11,944 nucleotides of DNA from an uncultured Collinsella sp. Lineage in GTDB: Bacteria > Actinomycetota > Coriobacteriia > Coriobacteriales > Coriobacteriaceae. The notes under the pieces are model-generated. The model had not been told where the DNA came from. It made no database searches and saw only the letters and a list, made by a program, of their open reading frames with translations. Positions 1 through 6,943 of this stretch are shown here, piece by piece (the first letter of the stretch is position 1; each line of letters opens with the position of its first letter). The stretch covers positions 1 through 11,944 of the forward strand of contig CALGZY010000267.1 of assembly GCA_937934355.1 (NCBI GenBank). Direction: 5' to 3'. The translations under genes and the position numbers were made by a program.

Positions 1-1
1 C

Positions 2-287
<286 letters not shown>

Positions 288-289
<2 letters not shown>

Positions 290-297
290 GAGGGGAG
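288..297 (+). promoter_or_regulatory. Shine-Dalgarno for the rfbC-rfbD fusion
   Basis: AGGAGG at 288-293, overlapping the rfbB stop codon, runs into GGGGAG at 292-297, which lies 6 bases before ATG 304. This fixes the start at 304 rather than at an upstream in-frame start (235) that would overlap rfbB. Confidence 0.8.
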
Positions 298-303
298 AGA
301 CAG

Positions 304-1752
304 ATGGCAGACATCGCATTCGAGAAGGACCTGACCGTCGCCGAGACCGGCATCGGGGGCCTCAAGGTCGTCGACCTCGCCGTCCACGGCGACTCGCGCG
401 GCTGGTTCAAGGAGAACTGGCAGCGCGCCAAGATGTGCGCCCTGGGCATCCCGGACCTAAAGGTCGTCCAGAACAACGTCTCCTACAACGAGAAGAGGGG
501 CGTCACCCGCGGCATCCACGCCGAGCCCTGGGACAAGTTCATCTCCGTGGCCCGCGGCAGCGTCTTCGGCGCCTGGGTGGACCTGCGCGAGGGCAGCGCC
601 ACCTACGGCAAGGTCTACACGACCGTGCTGGACCCCTCCAAGGCCATCTACGTCCCGCGCGGCGTGGGCAACTCCTTCCAGGCCCTGGAGGACGGCACCG
701 CCTACACCTACCTGGTGGACGCCCACTGGTCGCTGGAGTTCAAGAGGACCTACACCTTCGTTAACCTCGCCGACCCCGAGCTCGCCATCCAGTGGCCCAT
801 CCCGCTGGAGGAGGCCACCGTCTCCGAGGCCGACCTCAACCACCCGATGCTCAGGGACGTCGTCCCCATGGCGCCCAAGAGGACGCTCGTCACCGGCTGC
901 AACGGCCAGCTGGGCCGCGCGGTGCGCGCGCTCGCCGGGGAGCGCGGCGTGGCCAAGGACTTCGACTTCTGCGACATCGACACCTTCGACATGTCCGACG
1001 CGGACGCCTACTCCAAGTACGACTGGTCGCTCTACGGCACCGTGATCAACTGCGGCGCCTACACGGCCGTGGATAGGGCGGAGACCCCCGAGGGCCGCGC
1101 GACCGCCTGGAAGGCCAACGCGACCGGCCCGGCCCTGCTCGCCCGCACATGCTCTGATCACGGGATCACCCTCGTCCACGTGTCCTCCGACTACGTCTTC
1201 GACGGCACCGCCGAGGTCCATACCGAGGACGAGCCCCTCAGCCCGCTTTCCGTCTACGGCCAGACCAAGGCCGCCGGCGACATCGCCGTGGCCGGCTGCC
1301 CGCGCCACTACATCATGCGCTCCAGCTGGGTCATCGGCGAGGGCCACAACTTCGTCAAGACCATGAAGGGGCTGTCCGACCGCGTCGCCGACCCCGACGA
1401 CAAACTCACGCAGGTCACGGTCGTCGACGACCAGCTGGGCCGCCTGACCTTCACGCGCGACATGGCCGCCGCCATCTTCCACGTGCTGGGGACGCACGCC
1501 CCCTACGGCACCTATAACTGCACCGGCTCCGGTGCGGTCAAGTCCTGGGCGGACATCGCCCGCGCCGTCTTCGAGGCAGCCAACGGCAACGGGGAGAAGG
1601 TCGTGCCGGTCAGCACTGCCGACTACTACGCCGGCGCCGTCGGCCCCATCGCCCCGCGCCCGGTCCACTCCGCGCTCGACCTTTCCAGGCTCGAGTCGGT
1701 CGGGTTCCACATGCCCGACTGGGAGGAAGAGCTAAAACTTCATTTTGATTAG
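304..1752 (+). CDS. rfbCD: Bifunctional dTDP-4-dehydrorhamnose 3,5-epimerase / dTDP-4-dehydrorhamnose reductase (RmlC-RmlD fusion)
   Basis: This is a 482-residue fusion of the last two enzymes of dTDP-L-rhamnose synthesis. Residues 1 to about 185 are an RmlC-type cupin, with DSRGWFKENW at 30-39, QNNVSYNEKRGVTRGIH at 56-72 (H72 matches the catalytic histidine) and DPELAIQWP at 157-165. Residues 192-482 are RmlD: the nucleotide-binding GCNGQLG at 198-204, CGAYTAVDRAE at 250-260, SSDYVFDG at 294-301, and the catalytic Y318xxxK322 in YGQTK. Separate RmlC and RmlD proteins are usually near 180 and 290 residues, so both domains are complete. The epimerase half is divergent: HAEPWDK follows the histidine, and an H-W pair stands where canonical RmlC has a Y-Y pair including the catalytic tyrosine. 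Similar fusions are known in actinobacteria such as Coriobacteriia. The gene is very GC-rich and ends exactly where composition changes. It acts in the cytosol and supplies dTDP-rhamnose to the surface polysaccharide. Confidence 0.93.
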   Translation: MADIAFEKDLTVAETGIGGLKVVDLAVHGDSRGWFKENWQRAKMCALGIPDLKVVQNNVSYNEKRGVTRGIHAEPWDKFISVARGSVFGAWVDLREGSATYGKVYTTVLDPSKAIYVPRGVGNSFQALEDGTAYTYLVDAHWSLEFKRTYTFVNLADPELAIQWPIPLEEATVSEADLNHPMLRDVVPMAPKRTLVTGCNGQLGRAVRALAGERGVAKDFDFCDIDTFDMSDADAYSKYDWSLYGTVINCGAYTAVDRAETPEGRATAWKANATGPALLARTCSDHGITLVHVSSDYVFDGTAEVHTEDEPLSPLSVYGQTKAAGDIAVAGCPRHYIMRSSWVIGEGHNFVKTMKGLSDRVADPDDKLTQVTVVDDQLGRLTFTRDMAAAIFHVLGTHAPYGTYNCTGSGAVKSWADIARAVFEAANGNGEKVVPVSTADYYAGAVGPIAPRPVHSALDLSRLESVGFHMPDWEEELKLHFD

Positions 1753-1764
1753 ATGCCTTTAGTA

Positions 1765-1805
1765 CATTGTTTGCATTCTTAAAATCAGTGAGAATGCAAA
1801 CAATG
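1765..1805. repeat. Perfect 15-bp inverted repeat in the rfbCD-glycosyltransferase gap
   Basis: CATTGTTTGCATTCT at 1765-1779 is exactly repeated in inverse orientation at 1791-1805, leaving an 11-base loop at 1780-1790. It starts 13 bases after the rfbCD stop. There is no T-run after the 3' arm, so it is not a textbook intrinsic terminator. It could be an mRNA-processing or attenuation hairpin, or an operator. The 3' arm overlaps ATGCC at 1803-1807, which could pair instead with GGCAT at 1811-1815. Confidence 0.75.
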
Positions 1806-1824
1806 CCATGGGCATTTATGCCAT
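1802..1824. repeat. Overlapping small palindromes and ATGCCAT direct repeat
   Basis: AATGCC-ATG-GGCATT (1802-1815) and GGCAT-TT-ATGCC (1811-1822) share the GGCAT arm, so only one can fold at a time. ATGCCAT occurs directly repeated at 1803-1809 and 1818-1824, and ATGCC also occurs just after the rfbCD stop at 1753-1757. The function is unknown. The geometry would allow alternative RNA folds upstream of the glycosyltransferase start at 1864. Confidence 0.45.
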
Positions 1825-1863
1825 TTTGCCAAGTTGCACCAGGAATTTTTTGGATGGTTTTCA

Positions 1864-3744
1864 ATGCATTTTAAACTTGCAAATTTGATTTTTAACGGAT
1901 CTGATGCGATGTTGCAGTATCCATTGCTTTGCTATAGGGCAACGGAGGGTCTTGTTATTCCAACTTCGAATGGCGCTATTGAAATCATGAAATCGACCAA
2001 TGTTGATTTCACAACATATTTTAATGCGCTATCCATTTATAAGTGGCGAAAATACACTACTGCAAAGGCGTTTTATCTTCATATCGAGTATTGCGGCTCC
2101 GCCTTAACGCTTCAGCAGACGTATGCAAATAATTATTCTTGGATTCCTTCTACAATTGATGGCTCTGCGGTTAGTTTGCAACGATCCGATGAATGGAGTA
2201 CGGCTGAAATCGAACTCTCCCTTTGTGAGGGAGAGATTCTGCACGCTTTTAATATCAGTACTGAAGGCCCTGTTAATATTCGGAATGCGTATTATTATTG
2301 CGATTGTGAAGAACTGGATATTCATCCAGTTGAGCTAGCGCTTGCAACTACTACGTTTAAAAAAGAAGACTATATTGTCCGTAACGTATCTCTTTTACAA
2401 AAGAACATTATTGATTCTGATGAAGAGATTGCTGATCATTTCCACGTACACATTATTGATAATGGCCGTTCGCTGAATAGTGCAAACCTGGATTCATCGC
2501 GTGTTACTGTTCATCCAAATCCTAATGTCGGCGGGTCTGGTGGTTTTGCTCGGGGGATGATTGAGTCACTTGAGCAGAATCCTAAAGCGACTCATGTTCT
2601 CCTAATGGACGATGATGTTGAGGTTCTTCCCGAGAGTTTTATCCGCACTTTCAACCTGCTCTCTCTTCTCAAAGAAGAATATGCTGAGGCCTTTTTATCG
2701 GGTGCCATGATGAGCTTGGAAGAGCCCAATTTGCGTACCGAGGATTTAGGGTTCTTTACTGCTAAGGGAACTTTTTCTCCCCTTAAGCCTGCAGGCTATA
2801 TGACCTCACTTCATGATGTCGTTGAGACCGAGATATATAAGGCCCCAACTGGCCTTTATGAGGACACTGCCCAACAGTATGCTGGCTGGTGGTATTGCGT
2901 TATACCTACCGCAACGATTGAACGTGAGGGGTTGCCCTTGCCCTTATTTGTTCGTTCTGATGATGCTGAGTATGCGCTTCGTTGCAAACCCAAGTTCATG
3001 TCCATGAATGGTATTTGCGTTTGGCATAATTCCTTTAAGTTTAAGTATAGTGCTGCCGTGGAGCGTTATCAGGTAAGCCGAAATACGCTAATCAGTCAGG
3101 CGACAACTGGCGCTGCGCCTCTCTCTGATTTTCTTTATGAGATTCGTCGTGAAGTTGAGCTCGACTTGAAGAAATTTAATTACGATGAAGCTGCTCTTGC
3201 CGTAAAAGGTCTTGAAGATTTTTTGAGAGGTCCGGAGTGGATTTCTCATCCTGTCGCTGAATCCCGTTTTATGGCGGCAAATCGTGAAAGGGAACAATTG
3301 ATTCCCATCGAGCAGCTCATCCCTCAGGCACAAGAATTGGGTGTCGACTTGACGCAACTGACTTTTGGCAATTTGAGCCTTGGGGGCGACAGGTCTAGGC
3401 TGCAGGCATTTAAGGATTATCTGACCATTAATGGCCACCGTTTTGTTAACGACTCCGCTAAACGTAACGGTAGGGTTGCTGTTATTGATGCTGCGGGATG
3501 GGTTTATCCCGCAGGTAAAATCAGGGATGTTGACACGCTTATTGTGGTAGATATGCCTAATAAAAAGGGTGCCATTAGACATATGGATAAGAAGCGATTC
3601 AAAGAGGTTTGGAGTCGTTTTCGTAAAGCCGAGAAGGAATTCAAGCGAAACAAAGATAAGATTTATACCGAATACGCTTCGTATAGAGATGTCTTTACTT
3701 CGATCGATTTCTGGAAACAGTATTTGAAAGAGGCGTCGGAGTAG
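1864..3744 (+). CDS. GlfT2-like galactofuranosyltransferase (paralogue A)
   Basis: This is a 626-residue GT2-family (GT-A fold) enzyme that resembles mycobacterial GlfT2 (637 residues), the processive UDP-Galf transferase. An N-terminal beta-rich domain (residues 1 to about 155) precedes the catalytic core. The core has NPNVGGSGGFARG at 219-231, the metal-binding LMDDDVEV around D249-D251, the W-W pair at 342-343, R-S-D-D-A-E with D366-D367 (general base region), and VWH with H388 (metal ligand). A helical C-terminal domain follows. ATG 1864 is preferred over TTG 1834 because the paralogue begins with the same FKLAN sequence directly after its ATG. A GGATGG 6 bases upstream of ATG 1864 is only a weak ribosome binding site. 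Base composition is much lower in GC than rfbCD, which suggests acquisition. It probably works on the cytosolic membrane face. The donor UDP-Galf is inferred from glf at 9939-11063, and linkage specificity is not readable. Confidence 0.87.
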   Translation: MHFKLANLIFNGSDAMLQYPLLCYRATEGLVIPTSNGAIEIMKSTNVDFTTYFNALSIYKWRKYTTAKAFYLHIEYCGSALTLQQTYANNYSWIPSTIDGSAVSLQRSDEWSTAEIELSLCEGEILHAFNISTEGPVNIRNAYYYCDCEELDIHPVELALATTTFKKEDYIVRNVSLLQKNIIDSDEEIADHFHVHIIDNGRSLNSANLDSSRVTVHPNPNVGGSGGFARGMIESLEQNPKATHVLLMDDDVEVLPESFIRTFNLLSLLKEEYAEAFLSGAMMSLEEPNLRTEDLGFFTAKGTFSPLKPAGYMTSLHDVVETEIYKAPTGLYEDTAQQYAGWWYCVIPTATIEREGLPLPLFVRSDDAEYALRCKPKFMSMNGICVWHNSFKFKYSAAVERYQVSRNTLISQATTGAAPLSDFLYEIRREVELDLKKFNYDEAALAVKGLEDFLRGPEWISHPVAESRFMAANREREQLIPIEQLIPQAQELGVDLTQLTFGNLSLGGDRSRLQAFKDYLTINGHRFVNDSAKRNGRVAVIDAAGWVYPAGKIRDVDTLIVVDMPNKKGAIRHMDKKRFKEVWSRFRKAEKEFKRNKDKIYTEYASYRDVFTSIDFWKQYLKEASE

Positions 3745-3752
3745 TCTTCATG

Positions 3753-3781
3753 TGAGTGGGTTTCAAGGTGGGACCCACTCA
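3753..3781 (+). terminator. Intrinsic terminator after paralogue A
   Basis: A 9-bp perfect stem, TGAGTGGGT (3753-3761) with ACCCACTCA (3773-3781), has an 11-base loop and is followed by TTCTTTT. It lies 9 bases past the stop and would separate paralogue A from licD in transcription, at least in part. Confidence 0.75.
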
Positions 3782-3843
3782 TTCTTTTGTATCATATGAG
3801 TAATTGTGCTTCGTTCATTGTTTGTTGTTGCGAAGGTTAAGCC

Positions 3844-5031
3844 ATGTCCTTGCTTTCTACTATTAAAAAGATCCTCCCTGGCTCATCCCGATCGTTGCAT
3901 GCTATGCATGAGGATATGGACCGTCGTTTTGACGAGGTTTTCGCCCGTATTGAGCAGGCCGATAACGGTATCAATATGAATATCAATTACAAATTCGATA
4001 CTCGGCTATTTCCAGAAATTGAATTGCTCAAGCAACGCCAACAAAGTCTGTCAGAACAAATGAGGCTTCGCTTTGAATTGTTAGCGCGACGTGCGTACCC
4101 CGATCTCACCCCTTTTGAGCTCCGTTGCAAAATCTTTGATGCATTGCCCGACGCCGAGGGTGATATTCGATTGATGCAGCAGGCAAACGCGGCGTTGATG
4201 AGTAAGCTAGACGCGATTTGTGCTGCCAATAATATTCAATACTGGCTTTCTTATGGTTCTCTTGTTGGCACCTTGTCTCGATCGGGTTTTATTCCTTGGG
4301 ACGACGATATTGATATCTGCATGCTTAGGTCCGATGTGGATAAGCTCACTGCCGCTTTAAAAGACGACCCTGAATATCAAATCACTCTTGTATATGACTG
4401 GTTTGTAAAGTGCCGTCAAGTTCGCTTTTGTTCAACTAATTCGCTTATACCTTGTTTTGTGGACATTTCGATTTACGACCGTGCGGCCGAGAATTCCAAG
4501 CGCGCGAACGATCGACTTAGGCAACTCAGAATTGAGCTTATGGATTTCTTTGACAAAAATGAACATGAGTTTAGTTTTTGGAAAGATAATCCTTGGATGT
4601 TTCATCCCGACAGTGGTCTTAGCGTGCAGCGCGGGGATGTTGACTTGGAAGCTCAGAGAACAGTTGTTTCTTCTGCGGAGATTGATCTTGTCCAGAGCGT
4701 ATTCGATTCGTTTAACGAAAAGGCTTATGCACTTGGTTTGTTGACCGATGAGCCTCATGGCGATTTTGCATACGCGATCGATAACGTTTTTGATGCCCCT
4801 AAGCGAAAAATAATTTGGGATCGCAACGATATTCTTCCCGTAAGAAAGCATCCGTTTGGCGGTTTCTCTTTTTCGGTTCCTGCGAAAGCGGAAAAGGTCG
4901 CTGACGCCTGTTATCCTGGATGGCCTTACATGCCTATGGACGTCTGCGGGCATGATCATTTTGCAAAGGATGTTTTGTCTGATCCTGATGTTCGCTCCGC
5001 GATGGCAAAGTTTGTCGTCGAATGTAATTAG
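3844..5031 (+). CDS. LicD-family phosphotransferase with N-terminal extension
   Basis: This is a 395-residue protein of the LicD/fukutin nucleotidyltransferase-fold family, whose members transfer phosphocholine (LicD) or polyol phosphate (fukutin/FKRP) from a CDP-activated donor to a glycan. The core motif is unmistakable: YWLSYGSLVGTL from 133, then GFIPWDDDIDI with D153-D155 and D157 as the likely metal and catalytic acidic residues, and a later FVDISIYD at 206-213. Residues 1 to about 115 are an extension, mostly charged and helical or coiled-coil in character, with no signal peptide or membrane helix, so the enzyme is cytosolic. ATG 3844 follows GAAGG with 7 bases of spacing. It lies between two GlfT2-like paralogues and 32 bases before the second, so it probably modifies the same polymer. 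No choline-uptake or CDP-choline genes (licA, licB, licC) are visible, so the transferred group is open. GC is low, like its neighbours. Confidence 0.88.
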   Translation: MSLLSTIKKILPGSSRSLHAMHEDMDRRFDEVFARIEQADNGINMNINYKFDTRLFPEIELLKQRQQSLSEQMRLRFELLARRAYPDLTPFELRCKIFDALPDAEGDIRLMQQANAALMSKLDAICAANNIQYWLSYGSLVGTLSRSGFIPWDDDIDICMLRSDVDKLTAALKDDPEYQITLVYDWFVKCRQVRFCSTNSLIPCFVDISIYDRAAENSKRANDRLRQLRIELMDFFDKNEHEFSFWKDNPWMFHPDSGLSVQRGDVDLEAQRTVVSSAEIDLVQSVFDSFNEKAYALGLLTDEPHGDFAYAIDNVFDAPKRKIIWDRNDILPVRKHPFGGFSFSVPAKAEKVADACYPGWPYMPMDVCGHDHFAKDVLSDPDVRSAMAKFVVECN

Positions 5032-5063
5032 TAGTTACAACGGCTTTGATTAAGGTATTTGAA

Positions 5064-6905
5064 ATGCAGTTTAAACTTGCGAATGTTGTACTTAAAGTTG
5101 AAAAGCATGCAAAGGATTTTCCCGAACTCTACTATCGCGTGCTCTCTGGTGATGCTTCGTATGATGACGACATTCATTCACTTCATATCAATGGAAACGT
5201 TGACTTTTTGACGTATGTGAATGGCTTATCTGCTGGCAAATGGCATCAATATGCGTCTGTTGGCGGCGTCGTCTTGCATATGGCTTTATTTGGCAGGGGC
5301 CGGGTTGTCGTTCATGGAGTGAGATCTTGCGAACTGAATCCCGTCGAGCTTAAATCTTATCCTTTTGATGGCGATAAAGTTGATCCTTGCGTTCTCGATA
5401 TCGATATCGATACAACCGGCTACGACTTGATCGGTTTTAGGATTGAGAGTGATGAGAGCTATTCCGTAGACCTCTTGAACGCCTCTTATCTGACTGATGT
5501 TCCTGAGGACTCAATTAACCAGATCAATCTTGCTCTTTCTACTACTACATTTAAGAATGAGCAGTACATTCTTCCGAATATTGAACTCGTTAAAGCAGGC
5601 ATCTCCAAAGAGGACGGTCCGATTCGCGACCACTTCCACATGTTTGTCGTCGACAATGGCCAGACGCTCGATTCTGCATTACTTTCCGATGAGCTAGTCA
5701 CTGTTCTCCCGAATCCCAACACGGGGGGTTCGGGAGGTTTTGCGCGCGGAATGATGGCGGCCACTGAAATTCCTGATCAGTTCACCCATATCATCTTGAT
5801 GGATGACGATGTCTCTATCATGCCCGAGAGTTTGATTCGTACGTACAATCTCCTCTCTCTCGCTAAGGGCAAATATAAGGATGCCTTTATTAACGGCGCC
5901 ATGCTCTCAATGGAGGACCCTACTCGTCAGTTTGAGGATGTCTCGTATGTGGCGACTACCGGTGCTTATCGTCGCGTAAAAGATGATCTGAATGTCGGCA
6001 AGCTGGCTGACATCCTCGAAAATGAACGCACAAATGTTGAAGTTGATCAGGCCTATGGAGCTTGGTGGTATAGCTGTATTCCGGTGAAAGCTATCGAAAA
6101 GAACGGCCTTCCCATGCCTTTCTTTATCCGCTGCGACGACGTTGAGTTTGGCATACGCAATAAGCCTGTCTATATGACCATGAATTGTATTTGCGTGTGG
6201 CATGCAAGCTTTGAGGGCCGTTTCCGCGCTTCGGTAGATTGTTACCAGTACTTCCGGAACTTCTTTGCCATGATTGCTCTCGATGATTGTGCTGATGAGA
6301 AGATGTTTGTCCTTCGTATTCAGCGAGGGGTACGTCAGAACTTGCGCGATATGGATTATCAAGCTGCTGAGTTTATCCTTGACGGCTTTGAGGACTATCT
6401 GCGCGGCCCTGAGTATCTCCAGAAGCTTGATGGCGCCACGACGATGATCGGCAAGGGTAAGTTAAACGAAAAGCTGATTCCTGTTTCCGAAATGGATCCA
6501 GAGCTTCTTCGCAAGGCTGGGGTTACGGAACAAGTGCTCGCTAATGTTAATCTGGAATTCCATCCTTCGAAATTAATGAAGTACTGGAGATCTATTCCTT
6601 ACGACAAGCACTATCTTCCCGATGCACTGTTGCGCGGAAAGCCCGGCTATGTGGTCAAGAACGGCAGCTGTACGCTTGAGGGCAACTCGACGCGTTGCAT
6701 GACGTTGGTCTTTCTGGATCCGACTCGCGAGAAGGGGTCGGTCCGTACGATGGATCGGGCGCGGTTCAAGAGTATTCGCCGCCGAGAGCACGAACTGATG
6801 ACGCGATATCGTAAAGAAGGCAAGAGCGTCAGGGGGGCGTGGAAAGATGCCATGCCGTACATGACTTCGCGAGAGTTCTGGGAACAGTATTTAGGTCTGA
6901 AATAA
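5064..6905 (+). CDS. GlfT2-like galactofuranosyltransferase (paralogue B)
   Basis: This 613-residue enzyme aligns end to end with paralogue A and with the GlfT2 family. It has an N-terminal beta-rich domain, then NPNTGGSGGFARG at 217-229, LMDDDVSI with D247-D249, WW at 334-335, R-C-D-D-V-E with D358-D359, and VWH with H380. The C-terminal helical domain ends in a SREFWEQYL motif, matching SIDFWKQYL in paralogue A. ATG 5064 is chosen because AAGG lies 8 bases upstream and the protein then begins MQFKLAN, as in paralogue A (MHFKLAN). An upstream in-frame TTG at 5046 is less likely. It follows licD by 32 bases and is probably co-transcribed with it. GC rises toward the 3' end compared with paralogue A. 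Two such enzymes could split initiation from polymerisation, or alternate linkages, as GlfT1/GlfT2 do in mycobacteria; this division is inference. Confidence 0.87.
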   Translation: MQFKLANVVLKVEKHAKDFPELYYRVLSGDASYDDDIHSLHINGNVDFLTYVNGLSAGKWHQYASVGGVVLHMALFGRGRVVVHGVRSCELNPVELKSYPFDGDKVDPCVLDIDIDTTGYDLIGFRIESDESYSVDLLNASYLTDVPEDSINQINLALSTTTFKNEQYILPNIELVKAGISKEDGPIRDHFHMFVVDNGQTLDSALLSDELVTVLPNPNTGGSGGFARGMMAATEIPDQFTHIILMDDDVSIMPESLIRTYNLLSLAKGKYKDAFINGAMLSMEDPTRQFEDVSYVATTGAYRRVKDDLNVGKLADILENERTNVEVDQAYGAWWYSCIPVKAIEKNGLPMPFFIRCDDVEFGIRNKPVYMTMNCICVWHASFEGRFRASVDCYQYFRNFFAMIALDDCADEKMFVLRIQRGVRQNLRDMDYQAAEFILDGFEDYLRGPEYLQKLDGATTMIGKGKLNEKLIPVSEMDPELLRKAGVTEQVLANVNLEFHPSKLMKYWRSIPYDKHYLPDALLRGKPGYVVKNGSCTLEGNSTRCMTLVFLDPTREKGSVRTMDRARFKSIRRREHELMTRYRKEGKSVRGAWKDAMPYMTSREFWEQYLGLK

Positions 6906-6943
6906 GAAGAGGTCCGGATTAAGTCCGGACCTCTTCTTATTTT
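6901..6943. terminator. Bidirectional terminator containing both convergent stop codons
   Basis: A perfect 18-bp stem, 6901-6918 with 6924-6941, has the 5-base loop TTAAG. The arms end in AATAAGAAGAGG and CCTCTTCTTATT, so each strand ends the stem in a U-rich stretch. The stop codon of paralogue B (TAA 6903-6905) lies in one arm and the stop of the convergent GT2 gene (complement of 6937-6939) in the other. Confidence 0.92.

Noticed and set aside
457..1710. Long open frame on the minus strand across rfbCD (417 residues)
   Set aside because: It is antisense to a confidently identified gene, has a low-complexity Gly/Val/Asp-rich composition typical of GC-rich shadow frames, and shows no family motif.
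1834..1863. TTG start 10 codons upstream for GlfT2-like paralogue A
   Set aside because: The paralogue starts directly at the shared FKLAN sequence, so ATG 1864 is the better homology-supported start; no good ribosome binding site precedes TTG 1834.
3816..3824. CATTGTTTG shared between the licD upstream region and the inverted repeat at 1765
   Set aside because: Nine bases in AT-rich DNA can recur by chance, and nothing around the two copies matches.
3809..3835. CTTCG...CGAAG stem overlapping the licD ribosome binding site
   Set aside because: Only 5 bp with a 17-base loop; too weak to claim translational control.
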